Source of the DNA: Neobacillus terrae
Lineage (GTDB): Bacteria > Bacillota > Bacilli > Bacillales > Cytobacillaceae
Assembly (NCBI RefSeq): GCF_011393025.1
Contig: NZ_JAAOEO010000005.1
Coordinates: 297,834-361,833 of the forward strand
Direction: 5' to 3'
DNA: 64,000 nucleotides
In this document: piece by piece, positions 1 to 9,520 of the stretch
How positions within the stretch are numbered: position 1 is the stretch's first letter
Layout of the letters: every line of letters starts with the position of its first letter
Made by a program: the position numbers and the translations under genes
The notes under the pieces: generated by a model
The model's database searches: none
What the model was told of the DNA's origin: nothing
What the model saw: only the letters and a program-made list of their open reading frames with translations

Positions 1-1
1 G

Positions 2-382
2 GGACAAATTGTTTTTAAGAATTTAAAGAACAACTATATTGATTTAAATCAGCTGCAGCATCTTATGAGAAAACAGGGTTACTTTTCTATTTATGATGCT
101 GAATATGTGATTTTGGAACGAGATGGACAGATCAGTGTTGCACCAAAGTTTGAGAGTGGAGTCCCAAAGAATCAAGACTTAAATATTCCTAAAAAAGAAG
201 TTAACCTGCCCTTCGCTGTTATTATGGACGGGAAAGTAGTGGCTGAAAATCTTAAAGAAGCTGGCCGTGATGAGGAATGGCTTAAAAATCAATTATCTAA
301 GAAAAAAATAAAAGAATTTAAAGAAGTGTTATATGCCGAGTGGCAGGAAAACCAGGGGCTAAAAGTAATGAAATATAGCTAA
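2..382 (+). CDS. DUF421 (YetF-like) membrane protein, C-terminal part only
   Basis: The reading frame is open from the first bases of the window, so the gene starts upstream and only its last ~126 codons are present. The segment around 'LMRKQGYFSIYDAEYVILE', followed by an 'ISVAPK' strand, matches the cytoplasmic C-terminal domain of DUF421 proteins (YetF, YkjA, YrbG type), which normally follows three N-terminal membrane helices. The extreme C-terminus is charged and helical. An ATG at 65 exists but lies inside the conserved domain and lacks a ribosome site, so it is not the start. Function is unknown in the family. Confidence 0.85.
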   Translation, partial: GQIVFKNLKNNYIDLNQLQHLMRKQGYFSIYDAEYVILERDGQISVAPKFESGVPKNQDLNIPKKEVNLPFAVIMDGKVVAENLKEAGRDEEWLKNQLSKKKIKEFKEVLYAEWQENQGLKVMKYS

Positions 383-480
383 AATTTAGATATTTCACAC
401 TGCTTATATATACTTTTCTTGTTGCGGTTGGTATAATTTTGATTTGTAATATATTTTAATTCTTTGAAAGGAGAATCTCT

Positions 481-693
481 ATGAAGAATCAAGACACCCT
501 CAAAATAGAAGCATCTGAAGAACTTTGCAAACACATAGAGTTCCTTAGAAAAGAGTTAATAAGGATTGGTTTAGAACTTGGATTAAACAGCAGCGAGGCT
601 ATTTCTATTAGCCAGGAACTCGACAAATACCTAGCTGTTTGCCAGAAATGCTGTCCACAAGAATGTCATCAGAAAACTATAAATATCGGCTAA
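481..693 (+). CDS. Spo0E-like aspartyl-phosphate phosphatase
   Basis: 70 aa, preceded by a strong GAAAGGAG site. It has the two-helix hairpin of the Spo0E family: 'HIEFLRKELI' in helix 1 and the signature SQELD at residues 44-48. Family members dephosphorylate Spo0A~P and delay sporulation. The C-terminal tail is unusual: cysteines at 54, 57, 58 and 62 give a C-x2-C-C-x3-C cluster that could bind metal or be redox sensitive (inference). It stands alone and is convergent with the lipoprotein gene that follows. Confidence 0.87.
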   Translation: MKNQDTLKIEASEELCKHIEFLRKELIRIGLELGLNSSEAISISQELDKYLAVCQKCCPQECHQKTINIG

Positions 694-698
694 TCTTA

Positions 699-1073
699 CT
701 ATTTATTTGGAAATGAGAGCAGTTCATGATCACCATCAACATTGGTACAATTGGTGAGAATATACTTTTTAAACGCTTCTGTTTTAAACACCATATTTTT
801 GCAGTTAAATTTTCCAATAAACTTTCCATCTACACTATTCGAAACATGAATGTCTTTTCCATTGAACGTTAATGTTGTTACACCGCGTTGTCCCTCTATC
901 CCATACTGAACATAATTAATTTTGGCTTCTTTTTGATTCTTTACATTTTCTACAAATCTATTTATGCCTTCCAGATTTTGAATATCATTATGTTTATTTA
1001 TTACTTCCTCCATATTATTGGGAGAACATCCCACTATTCCCAAAACAATAAGAAAGATCAATAAAACCTTCAT
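699..1073 (-). CDS. DUF4362-like lipoprotein
   Basis: 124 aa from the ATG at 1073, chosen because GGAGAGGGG precedes it; a longer upstream frame exists but lacks a ribosome site. The start is a type II signal: a short basic N-terminus, a hydrophobic stretch and the lipobox IVGC. The mature part contains 'IQNLEGINRFVENV' and 'YGIEGQRGVTTLTFNGKDI', which resemble DUF4362 proteins of Bacillus. It should be anchored to the outer face of the membrane. Function is unknown. It lies just downstream of a broken small membrane-protein gene on the same strand. Confidence 0.72.
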   Translation of the reverse strand: MKVLLIFLIVLGIVGCSPNNMEEVINKHNDIQNLEGINRFVENVKNQKEAKINYVQYGIEGQRGVTTLTFNGKDIHVSNSVDGKFIGKFNCKNMVFKTEAFKKYILTNCTNVDGDHELLSFPNK

Positions 1074-1110
1074 ATTTTCACCCCTCTCCTTCTTAGACGT
1101 GAAGACTTTT

Positions 1111-1367
1111 TTAAAAGTTACTTTTAAATCGAATATAGAAAAAAATGAAAACCACATAAATAACCGTCGCACTCACAAAAGTTATTAGATTAAACTTAGG
1201 AGAAATAACGTAACCAAACACTGCTTGATTTTGAAGAGTGTTGACCTGGTCAAATTCAATTTGGGGTAATATAAGCTTGTTTTTATATAGCCTATTAAAA
1301 ACAAAAATACAAAATATATTAAGTGAATGATGACTGAACCAAAAACTGCTTTAAATATTATTCTCAT
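1111..1367 (-). pseudogene. frameshifted small membrane protein
   Basis: The frame starting at ATG 1367 (GGGGAG upstream) gives a membrane helix ('SVIIHLIYFVFLFLIGYIKT') and then runs into a stop at 1185. A different minus-strand frame continues with 'LQNQAVFGYVISPKFNLI' and a second hydrophobic helix to a stop at 1111. Read together they make a two-helix protein of about 85 aa that looks like small membrane proteins of other bacilli (from memory). One indel near 1255-1268 would restore it. It is either a pseudogene or a sequencing indel. Confidence 0.6.
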
Positions 1368-1481
1368 ATCTGACTCCCCTATTTTTGATTGTTGTATCAA
1401 TTCATTCCTTGGTAAGTTTCTTCTGTTTTTGTTATGATTTTCCTATAAGAATATCACTAAATTACAAGGGGACTTTTATGT

Positions 1482-2336
1482 ATGAGACGCGGGATATCAC
1501 TGCTTATAATAGCAACACTTCTTTGGGGTGGTAATTACATATGTGGAAGGTTTTTAGGACAGGCATTACCCTCAACTTTACTTAATACAATACGTTGGGC
1601 TATTTCTACCTTAATACTTGTAGGGATTATGGCTTTTTATAAAAAGAAATTGCCTGTTTTCTCAAAATGGAAGGAACTTCTCGTGCTAGGCTTCTTCGGT
1701 GTGTTTGCATTTTCAACCTTGAACTACCTAGGTTTAAGGTCAATAAGTGCCTCACAGGCTGGTATGATTTCTGCTGGTATACCAGTTGCAATCTTGATTT
1801 TTACACCCATAGTTTTAAAAGAGCAAGTTAAATTAAAAGCATGGATGGGTACCGCGATTTCCATTGCTGGCGTTATTATTTTGCTGCAAGGGAAACACCA
1901 GGCTCATTCACAGGGAACAATCATTGGGGACATTGAAATTGTCTTATCGTGTTTGGCTTGGGGGCTGTATACCGTTCTCGGTAAACGGTATGGAAAACAG
2001 ATTGACCCGCTAACAATGACTGCAGGTTCTGCCTTCTATGGCACAATTCTAAGTGCCATCAGTTGTATTGGTACTGTAAAAACAAATATGATCCACATGT
2101 CAGCCAACGCTTGGCTCGCAGTTCTTTATGTCAGTACATTCGCATCAGTAGGGGCTTATTTCTCGTGGAACGCTGGTGTGAAAATTGTTGGTGCAGGAAA
2201 AGCCGCCCCATTTATTAATCTGCTTCCAGTATGGACAGTCATTTTTGGTATTCTGTTATTAAATGAACAAATATCTTTGATGTCATTAATCGGTGGAATT
2301 ATTACAATTATAGGTGCTGTTTTGGCTAGCCTGTGA
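1482..2336 (+). CDS. EamA/DMT-superfamily transporter
   Basis: 284 aa with ten predicted membrane helices in two EamA repeats: residues ~1-135 containing 'LLWGGNYICGRFLG', and ~145-284 ending 'IIGAVLASL'. These ten-helix permeases usually export metabolites or amino acids; the substrate cannot be read from sequence. ATG 1482 follows AAGGGGA. An ATG four bases earlier is in another frame. The gene is monocistronic, with a hairpin terminator at 2503-2527. Confidence 0.9.
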   Translation: MRRGISLLIIATLLWGGNYICGRFLGQALPSTLLNTIRWAISTLILVGIMAFYKKKLPVFSKWKELLVLGFFGVFAFSTLNYLGLRSISASQAGMISAGIPVAILIFTPIVLKEQVKLKAWMGTAISIAGVIILLQGKHQAHSQGTIIGDIEIVLSCLAWGLYTVLGKRYGKQIDPLTMTAGSAFYGTILSAISCIGTVKTNMIHMSANAWLAVLYVSTFASVGAYFSWNAGVKIVGAGKAAPFINLLPVWTVIFGILLLNEQISLMSLIGGIITIIGAVLASL

Positions 2337-2502
2337 TAATCCTTTCTTTCTTTCAGGAAAATAATCAAACAGGCAAATTTTGATTCTCCGAAAAAAATTC
2401 AAATGAAAATTATTGCCTTCCGACCCTGTATCGCCCAATCAAATTAAAGCATTTTATTATATAATATGTATAAATTAAGCCTTCAACCAGCCAGTTTATC
2501 TT

Positions 2503-2527
2503 AGGAACCTTGAAAGGTTCCTTTTTT
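2503..2527 (+). terminator. rho-independent terminator of the EamA gene
   Basis: Stem GGAACCT/AGGTTCC with a 4-nt loop, followed by a run of six T. Confidence 0.8.
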
Positions 2528-2563
2528 AATGGATAAGAAAGTGTAAAGTTTTACCTTTTAAAT

Positions 2564-2815
2564 TGTCTAGCTCCAGCGCTCAGCGAGTTTTCATCTTTGT
2601 AAAGCTTCCTTGAATATCTTGCATCAAGTATGACCTCTAGGTGATACTTGGTGCAGCTAGTGTCCATCCCGCTTCTCCCTACGATATGTCAACATCGAAA
2701 TGCTTTGCATTTCGTTTATCCTTTATCTCAGTCGAAGTGGAGGCCCACAGGACGTGGCGACGTTAGCCTTTCTTCAAATGGCCATACGTCGGTGAACGGG
2801 CGCTTGCGCTCTTCT
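2564..2815 (-). repeat. dispersed intergenic repeat, copy F
   Basis: Begins with CTAGCTCCAGCGC and ends with GGGCGCTTGCGCTC, the reverse complement of the ends of the copies at 9.5, 25.7, 38.2 and 54.3 kb. The interior shares 'GGTGCAGCTAGTGTCCATCC' with the copy at 24.0 kb. It lies between two terminators and carries no supported gene; an open frame across it is incidental. Confidence 0.8.
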
Positions 2816-3026
2816 TATTCACACAGAATATCAAATGGCATTTTTAAAGAAACTACACCTTTGTCAATAAGAAAGTACTTCTGCTCACCCGTTTACCTCT
2901 TCCTTACTAGCATGAAAGCTTATAAGTCTTACTGTTTTCATTATTGGGTTATATTACGAATAATTTATTTTCTTTAAATTGGGGAAAGAAAAAAGTAATA
3001 ATAAGTTCTTAGTTTTCAATTAAAAG

Positions 3027-3062
3027 ATAAAAAACTGCACACTAATTTCTATGTGCAGTTTT
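3027..3062 (-). terminator. bidirectional terminator
   Basis: Hairpin AACTGCACA ... TGTGCAGTT, with A-rich sequence before and T-rich sequence after. It can end the DinB gene on the minus strand. Confidence 0.7.
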
Positions 3063-3132
3063 CAATTAAATACATATCGGAGACGGTGAAACCCAATAAT
3101 ATGAATTATGACCAAATCTCAAACTTACTTTA

Positions 3133-3618
3133 TTAAATTAATTTTCCCTTCAACTCTTCAATCTGAGCAAGATGTCTTTTTTCATGTAACCCAACAAACG
3201 GTATCCATTGTTTTAAACTTAAATCACCAAACGCCGGATGCGGAAAGGCCCGCTTTTTTAATAATGATTTATCAGCATCATTCACCAGCTTAGTTAAACC
3301 TTCTCTTGATTGTGAAAGCTTATTTTTCATTTCTTCTAGAGTAATAAACTCGTTGGAAGGAACCACAAATGATGGTGCGCCTATTTTTGTTGATCGAATA
3401 ACCGCTAATTCAATTGGCTTAGGATCTACAACCTTCTCCTTTCCAGTTGCCAATTCACGAGAAATTGATTGAGTAATTACCTGCTCCATTAAATAAAGGT
3501 GATCTAGCACCTGCATTATCGACCATCTGTCCTCTTCCAACTGCTCATTCAATTGTTCGTCAGAAAGACCTCTCACAGATATTAAAATTTCTTGTCTAAT
3601 TTTATTATTTTCTTCCAT
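3133..3618 (-). CDS. DinB-family (DinB_2) metal-dependent protein
   Basis: 161 aa, the usual length of DinB four-helix-bundle proteins. 'RWSIMQVLDHL' puts one metal ligand at His40, and 'GLHEKRHLAQIEEL' near the C-terminus gives the His-x3-His pair (145, 149), so the three-histidine site is intact. Relatives include bacillithiol S-transferases and thiol-dependent hydrolases, but the substrate is not known here. The ribosome site is weak (GGTGTG). Single gene, terminator at ~3027-3062. Confidence 0.85.
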   Translation of the reverse strand: MEENNKIRQEILISVRGLSDEQLNEQLEEDRWSIMQVLDHLYLMEQVITQSISRELATGKEKVVDPKPIELAVIRSTKIGAPSFVVPSNEFITLEEMKNKLSQSREGLTKLVNDADKSLLKKRAFPHPAFGDLSLKQWIPFVGLHEKRHLAQIEELKGKLI

Positions 3619-3982
3619 AGCTCGTTCACACCCATTCCAAATTTATAATTTTATTAAATCTAAAAAAGCTCTTTTGATTCCATTTTAGTAGAGTGTAAAC
3701 ATCTTAAGTTTTATTTATTAGTAGGTACTTCGGTCTGTAACTTATTGTTTCAATTTTCCGTTTCCCTAAATTCATCTTTTTCATAAAGGTCTGCCCGCAT
3801 ATCTTTGTTTTAAAGCTATTTTCTTTCTTACAAGGTATATAATTAAATGTATATAAAGTATGTTATCAGTCGGATTTGATTCTATAAGTTCTTTCTATTC
3901 TAACAAACTCGCAAAGCTAAATTCAATTTTCAAAAAGACATCTCTGATTAAAAAGGAATGCACATGGTCGAAAGTATAACAA
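3619..3982. other. 364-bp gap without a recognised feature
   Basis: AT-rich region between the DinB start and the end of the SagB-type gene. No open frame with a ribosome site, no repeat copy and no clear hairpin terminator was seen. Confidence 0.5.
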
Positions 3983-5560
3983 CTAGGTACGCAAACTTCC
4001 TTTTAACCAGGCACGGGGGCGGTATGGACCAACCGGAATTTGAATTAAGCTGGTCTTTCCCCTCGAACTAATTTTATAAAGATCATCACATTGATTTGCA
4101 TCGAATCCGAGCAGTGGATGACCTCCCATTCCTAAGGCACACGCCGACAAGAGCAGCCGCTGAACAAGAATGCCGGCTTCCATCTGCTGGATGCGATATC
4201 CTCTATATCCTAATTTCTTAATAAGGTAATCCTTTTCTCCAACGGCATGCAAACACAGTGGGACTTGATACAAATTAACATTTGGCATGGTTAAACCAAA
4301 TTGTAAAAACTCCCTATAATCCCCTTCGGTTATTCTGTTAAGCGAATGGGTGCTATAGTCATAAGAGTAGGCACCATTTGGAAGTCCCTCTACGTTATAA
4401 AAGGTGCCATACAAAGAAACCCGATTCTCAACATTCTCATCTGTGTCATCAAGGTCATTCTGATAAATGAAGGTATATGTTTCATTTAACAATGCTGATA
4501 ATTGTGTTTGACTCACTTTTCCGATAGTAAAATCAATATCTGGAGAATACCGCTTTCTGCAAACAGAGGCCAGGTCGTATGAAAAAAGCTCCTTACGTGG
4601 CAGCAAGACAATCTCAGTATCTAACGCATGTTTCACACTTTTCTTTTGGTTTATCTTCACAAACGAGTTCGTTGTTTCATACATTGATGCTTCATTAAGT
4701 TCTTTTAGCACAGGATAATCCATTACTCTCTTTGATCGGTTATAAGAAGTATGCTTTAATAAGGCAACTTCACTGCTCAAGTCATCGGCAGAAATCTTTT
4801 CTTCATTTTTATGAACACCATCCGCACAATTGATTAATTGATGAATCGATAATGGAATTATGGCGTATACACTTTCATCCTGTTCGGATAGTCCAAGCAA
4901 ATGATTGATAGCCCGGTCAAGAAATTGATAGCAAACCCGATTGGAGAAGCTCATCTGTTTCGCCACTTCTAACAATTGCCCAATCAGAACTCCTGCATCT
5001 AAGCCCTGGAGCCGGTATGAAAAGTTATTATACTTATAAAAATTTTTCCAAAACACAGTTGAAATAAACACAGCTCCAAAACAGTCTGAAAGATCGCTTC
5101 CATTTCCCAGACTTCTGGATAAGTAGGAATCATAATTCCCTTTTCGAAGCAGGATGAGGCGGTGATGAGCGGCACTGTAATGATAAATTCCTTCTGGCAC
5201 TTCCTCCAATTTTAAATAAACGTATAATTCACTTGGATACAACCCCCCGCCAGAGGGAACAAAACGGCGCAAAGACTGGTTCCTCTCTTCTGCAGAACCT
5301 CCGGAATTTGCAGACTGAGAGTATTGAGTTATACCATATACATACCACAGGAATTGACCTACCTTTTTCAGACTAGGTTTGCCATCAAAAGCCCGATGCG
5401 TAATTGATAATGGCACCTCTGGCGGAAGCGGATACTCAGGCAAGCCTCGATACAATTTATATGAAAGGGGCGCATCTTCCCAATCCACCTCCCAATCCGG
5501 CGGAAAGATTTTTTCCGTATCAAAATGAAGGTTGTGTAGAAAAGTTTCAAGCTTCAACAT
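3983..5560 (-). CDS. SagB-type azoline dehydrogenase of a TOMM cluster
   Basis: 525 aa, ATG 5560 behind AGGAGG. Two nitroreductase-fold units stand in tandem. The first (~60-245) holds 'RRFVPSGGGLYPSELYVYL' and 'GLDAGVLIGQLL'. The second (~335-520) holds 'GLPNGAYSYDY' and 'QMEAGILVQRLLLSACALGM'. SagB-type enzymes use FMN to oxidise thiazolines and oxazolines to thiazoles and oxazoles on a ribosomal peptide. It is the last gene of the modification operon, 19 bp after the YcaO gene. The double-domain length is usual for Bacillus heterocycloanthracin-type clusters (family knowledge). Confidence 0.93.
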   Translation of the reverse strand: MLKLETFLHNLHFDTEKIFPPDWEVDWEDAPLSYKLYRGLPEYPLPPEVPLSITHRAFDGKPSLKKVGQFLWYVYGITQYSQSANSGGSAEERNQSLRRFVPSGGGLYPSELYVYLKLEEVPEGIYHYSAAHHRLILLRKGNYDSYLSRSLGNGSDLSDCFGAVFISTVFWKNFYKYNNFSYRLQGLDAGVLIGQLLEVAKQMSFSNRVCYQFLDRAINHLLGLSEQDESVYAIIPLSIHQLINCADGVHKNEEKISADDLSSEVALLKHTSYNRSKRVMDYPVLKELNEASMYETTNSFVKINQKKSVKHALDTEIVLLPRKELFSYDLASVCRKRYSPDIDFTIGKVSQTQLSALLNETYTFIYQNDLDDTDENVENRVSLYGTFYNVEGLPNGAYSYDYSTHSLNRITEGDYREFLQFGLTMPNVNLYQVPLCLHAVGEKDYLIKKLGYRGYRIQQMEAGILVQRLLLSACALGMGGHPLLGFDANQCDDLYKISSRGKTSLIQIPVGPYRPRAWLKGSLRT

Positions 5561-5579
5561 TTTGCCTCCTGCTCTCCCA

Positions 5580-7520
5580 TTATGGGAACGGATGAGGATA
5601 TGGATTTAGCTGTGCATACGATAACGGCTGCTCCTTAAATCCAAGCTTCTTCGGCACCGTAAGTACCCTCTCCAATCCTTGTAAACGGGTAAGGTGATAT
5701 CCAAAGGTCATTGGCAGCATTCCAGGAATTATGACCTTAACGCAGTATAATCCATTACGTTTCGTTATCGGAGACGTTTGGTCAACTACAATAACCTCAA
5801 GGTTTAACTGTCGGAACCTCATAAGAATATCCTGGAGATCATCCTTCAAATCCGGATTTTCAGGAGTCTTCTTAAATTCCTCTGCAAACGTACGTAAAGG
5901 ACGATGATCCTCCAAAATAAAACTGAGCCGTTCCTCTGCTTCCCTCAAACCGTACAGCATCCCGTGGTCATCCATATTACGAACCGCGAAAGGATCAAGC
6001 AGCATTCCTTCATATTTCTTACGATTTTCCTCTAATTTTTCATCATGCCTATACATCATTCCCGCAAGCTCGTATATCGTGCTTTTAACAGCCTTTACAG
6101 GATCAGGGTTAGCACCGGCTGCACAAATAAGGTTCAGGCCCTTGGATTTTCTGTTTTTTGCCACTGCCCATACACTTGGAATACCGTGTTCCATCGTTGA
6201 ATTGTAAAAATGAAGGTCATATCCAGTTACGTCACGAATTCGGTCGACCATCAGCTGTAATTCCTTATCGTTAGAAGATCTAAGGTCTAGTTTCGGAAGG
6301 GGGAGTTTAGCATACCAGGTTAACAAAAATGAGTCTCGTTCGACGACCTCCATAATAGCATGGAAAATAGCTTCCTCGAGGCTTCCCCCTAAAGCACATC
6401 CGTTGGAGGTTTCATAAACAAAACCCTCACCATGGCCTAAACTGTAATAAGCGAGTAATTCAGGTACTAGTACCGGCCTTTCCTGTAAAAATGAATATCC
6501 CCAGACCCAATTCATTGGCTGATTCGGAAGAAATGGTTTAAATGGGAAATCAGGCTTTTCATATTGTTCCTTTTCATGTAATCCTACTCTTAAAGGATTA
6601 AGGGCTATATCCCTTATATTTTGATAACTATCGTGAACTACAGTTTTTTTGCCTCTTGGCTCAATCCCGCAATATCGCTCTAACCCCTCTAATATGGCAG
6701 TGAGTTCACTCATCTCATAAGAGTTGGACCTTCCGGCTACTCCCTCGTTCGCTCCAAACAAAGGCATGTTTACATAGACATCAGCAAATGGCAGAGTGAC
6801 ATCCTGCATTTTCCCATTCATAACCCCAGTTCGAAAATCCAGATAATCTTTCACGAGTACTGTTTTAAATTCATCCATCGAACGGCATCGGTAACCTTCA
6901 CGATTGATTTTAGGACTGGATTGTAATCTAATTTGAGCTAATTCAGGGTTGTCTTCCGGTAACGGACTGCAGTTCGGGCACTTTGGATCAGGCAGAAAAA
7001 TGTGGCTGGAGTTTATTAACGTCCTTAGGTTCGTGATGTATATTCCTTCTTCTAGGAAAGTATGATTACCGTTAAGGATCTTTTGTACTTCGTTTTTTAG
7101 CAGCAATGTCATCTGCAATAGTCCCGTACGGGATGACCATGCATCCCGCTTTATCCCTCCTTTTTCGGCCATTATCATCTGAAGCTGCCACGTCTCTTGC
7201 TGTTCAGGTCCAGCTGTCATCCTCCGTAATTCTGCACAACGAGAACATCCCGGTTTATTTGGTCGTACTAACGGTCCAATGATTCCCTCCCCAAACATGA
7301 CGAAACCCATAACCCACGGGATTCGCAGGGTCCGGAGTTTTTCTTCCGCCTTTTGATGTTCAGATGGATACCAGGCATCGTGAAGCACAAGAGCTAACTC
7401 CGTTTCTATAGTTACTTCTTCCAAATTGCTGATTCGGCCAACCTTATACTGCTCGGACAAATGTTCATGGACCCATTCTGCTAATAAGCCATCTCCGTAA
7501 ATTTGAATTTGAGCAGCCAT
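5580..7520 (-). CDS. TOMM cyclodehydratase: zinc/E1-like partner domain fused to YcaO
   Basis: 646 aa. Residues ~1-210 form the partner domain, with a four-cysteine zinc site (C92-x2-C95 and C181-x2-C184). Residues ~240-646 form the YcaO domain, with 'SYEMSELTAILEGLERYCG' and 'EEAIFHAIMEVVERDSFLL' (ATP/Mg-binding acidic residues). It ends in the proline-rich tail PYPHPFP typical of azoline-forming YcaO enzymes. The enzyme uses ATP to cyclise Cys and Ser of the precursor into azolines. Its ATG overlaps the stop of the ThiF-like gene by one base (TGATG), so translation is probably coupled. Confidence 0.95.
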   Translation of the reverse strand: MAAQIQIYGDGLLAEWVHEHLSEQYKVGRISNLEEVTIETELALVLHDAWYPSEHQKAEEKLRTLRIPWVMGFVMFGEGIIGPLVRPNKPGCSRCAELRRMTAGPEQQETWQLQMIMAEKGGIKRDAWSSRTGLLQMTLLLKNEVQKILNGNHTFLEEGIYITNLRTLINSSHIFLPDPKCPNCSPLPEDNPELAQIRLQSSPKINREGYRCRSMDEFKTVLVKDYLDFRTGVMNGKMQDVTLPFADVYVNMPLFGANEGVAGRSNSYEMSELTAILEGLERYCGIEPRGKKTVVHDSYQNIRDIALNPLRVGLHEKEQYEKPDFPFKPFLPNQPMNWVWGYSFLQERPVLVPELLAYYSLGHGEGFVYETSNGCALGGSLEEAIFHAIMEVVERDSFLLTWYAKLPLPKLDLRSSNDKELQLMVDRIRDVTGYDLHFYNSTMEHGIPSVWAVAKNRKSKGLNLICAAGANPDPVKAVKSTIYELAGMMYRHDEKLEENRKKYEGMLLDPFAVRNMDDHGMLYGLREAEERLSFILEDHRPLRTFAEEFKKTPENPDLKDDLQDILMRFRQLNLEVIVVDQTSPITKRNGLYCVKVIIPGMLPMTFGYHLTRLQGLERVLTVPKKLGFKEQPLSYAQLNPYPHPFP

Positions 7521-9445
7521 CAGGATTCCTCCTCTCGTAACTGCACACCAAAGACCCCAGCCAATTCATGCTTTAAAAATGGTTCGAATGAAAGATCATA
7601 AACCATGAGTCTCTTGTTTTTTCTGTTCAGATTCTTAATGGAGGTTTGTAATAGCTGAATATGTGTTAGTTCATCCAAAGAAGGTATATCCAGTTTGAAA
7701 TCCTTTTCATTTAGGTAAACCGTTGATTCCGTTCTCCAGTCAATTGAATTAGGATCTTGATGATTCAAAAGCGCATTTTGCAACGCCCCCCTTAAGGCCA
7801 GAGTTGGATTTAAGCCTGGACTGCTGTATCGACGGCCATCCGTACAGACCCAAATCACGGGGAATCCCATAACATCTTTTTCAAAACCTATAACCGGTGC
7901 ACCATTTAAGGAAGTCAGAGCGTTTAAATAATAACTGCAGCGCTGATCCTCTATTTTTCCCAAGTGTACACGAAAAGAAGTGTAAAGATGATCTCTTGCA
8001 CTGTTTCTCAATTCCTCCTCTAATTTAGCTTGCAAGCCCCTGCAAACAGCTTCTTCGATGGTTTCCCCAGCACCTATGCCCATTGATCCAGAGGCACTTT
8101 TTTCTTTCTGACTTTGAAATTCGCTGATCAGTTGTGAAACATACAGTTCAATCCCAGCTAATCCAGCTTCCCTTTTGGCCTCCTCATGTGTAAAACCCGA
8201 ACAAACGACCTTTGGCAGTAGCTCTGCAGGTCCTTCTGACAATGGGTTGACTGTTTGAACATAGCACATGGGAAGAGGAAGCTGTTTTAAGTTTCTTTCC
8301 TCCCAAAGGTGGAATATCCCTATTTCTTCAGAAGTTAATAGACTAAAATGTTCCAGGAGTCTGCTTGGCTCCTCTTTTTTATTCCTCTCTTGCTCAATTC
8401 TTTCATCAAGGTTTTCCACCAGTCTAGGAGAAAAACTTATGTTTGCAGCCAATGGATGCGGCAGGAATGATATCCAGTCCCCTTCCAGCGTTTCGAGGTT
8501 TAATAAGTAAATTTGATTACTTTGATTTGAACCTGCAATTCCAGTGGCTTTTTTGAAAAACTCAAAAACCGTCACATTTGTTAAAATGGAAGCGGCAATT
8601 GGTGAGAATGTTTGCAGCTGAACATCTGGCCTCAATGCAGATTGATGGATACGGCGCCATGCGGACTCCCAGCATCCATCAGATTCGTGATGAACCAAAG
8701 GCCCAGCAAGTCCCACCTGTTCCAGACAGATTGCGGGCATAAATACCTTCTTTTGATTTTTACAAACCATATTCAGATTTCTAAGTTCATCTACATCCGA
8801 TGAAGCATATAGTATCCAATCATATGGCTGAACAGCCTTATGCCAAAAGCTTTTCTCCTCCACTCTTTTAAATGGAATCTGCTCGACCATCACCTCAGAG
8901 TCATCCTTCCTGGCATTGTGAACCAGTTCTTGAATACGCACTTGATTTGCAGTCTCAAAATCAGTTTCTATAAAATGGAATTTAGGAAGTCCCGATTCAA
9001 GTAATGCGGATGCGAGCGAAACCAAAAAAGGTCCAGACCCGACAGCCAAAACTTTTGCCTGTCGATATTCTTGAAAACGGTGTGCTGCTGAGTCCTTAAA
9101 ATTTTCGATAAACTCAATTTGTGACGCATACTTTCCAAGCACAAAGCGATTTAATTGGTGTGGTCTATCTTTGCTTATATCTCGAATATAACCATTCTTG
9201 TACAGCGCCTCTCCAATCTCATATATCCTGTTCTGATAGGGAAGCGTTAATCCCTCTGTAAGCTCTCCCAATGTCAGCTCCCCGTTAAACATTGGCATTA
9301 GTTTTTCAATCCATTGATAAATTGTTCCTCCTTCCATTCGGAATGAACTCATGTTATTTCTAAAATACACGCCACCTTGTGGATCAGGCAGATAAAATGT
9401 ATCCCTTTTTACCTTAAGACGTGAGTATGAGGTCAGATTTTCCAT
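7520..9445 (-). CDS. ThiF-like thiazole-containing bacteriocin maturation protein
   Basis: 641 aa, ATG 9445 behind GGAGGAG. Residues ~13-90 look like a winged-helix RiPP recognition element (from 'DTFYLPDPQGGVYFRN' to 'LYKNGYIRDI') that would hold the precursor leader. A Rossmann-like turn 'KVLAVGSGPF' at ~131-140 marks a degenerate E1/ThiF fold. The second half is a long domain without recognised catalytic motifs. Family members occur in heterocycloanthracin-type clusters and deliver the precursor to the cyclodehydratase (inference for this case). First gene of a three-gene operon, with a sigma-A-like promoter at 9481-9509. Confidence 0.9.
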   Translation of the reverse strand: MENLTSYSRLKVKRDTFYLPDPQGGVYFRNNMSSFRMEGGTIYQWIEKLMPMFNGELTLGELTEGLTLPYQNRIYEIGEALYKNGYIRDISKDRPHQLNRFVLGKYASQIEFIENFKDSAAHRFQEYRQAKVLAVGSGPFLVSLASALLESGLPKFHFIETDFETANQVRIQELVHNARKDDSEVMVEQIPFKRVEEKSFWHKAVQPYDWILYASSDVDELRNLNMVCKNQKKVFMPAICLEQVGLAGPLVHHESDGCWESAWRRIHQSALRPDVQLQTFSPIAASILTNVTVFEFFKKATGIAGSNQSNQIYLLNLETLEGDWISFLPHPLAANISFSPRLVENLDERIEQERNKKEEPSRLLEHFSLLTSEEIGIFHLWEERNLKQLPLPMCYVQTVNPLSEGPAELLPKVVCSGFTHEEAKREAGLAGIELYVSQLISEFQSQKEKSASGSMGIGAGETIEEAVCRGLQAKLEEELRNSARDHLYTSFRVHLGKIEDQRCSYYLNALTSLNGAPVIGFEKDVMGFPVIWVCTDGRRYSSPGLNPTLALRGALQNALLNHQDPNSIDWRTESTVYLNEKDFKLDIPSLDELTHIQLLQTSIKNLNRKNKRLMVYDLSFEPFLKHELAGVFGVQLREEES

Positions 9446-9480
9446 TCAGCTCCTCCTTCATTCAACGTTCTTAGTAATCA

Positions 9481-9509
9481 CTATTATTCTATGTACTTTT
9501 ATTTGTCCA
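9481..9509 (-). promoter_or_regulatory. sigma-A-like promoter of the RiPP modification operon
   Basis: On the minus strand TGGACA (-35) and TAATAG (-10) are separated by exactly 17 bases. It sits 36 bp upstream of the ThiF-like ATG and just downstream of repeat copy A, so the three enzymes can be transcribed without reading through the precursor terminator. Confidence 0.55.
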
Positions 9510-9520
9510 TTATGATTAAC

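Noticed and set aside
2648..2977. 109-codon frame across repeat copy F
   Set aside because: It runs through a dispersed repeat, has no ribosome site and no homologous frame in the other repeat copies.
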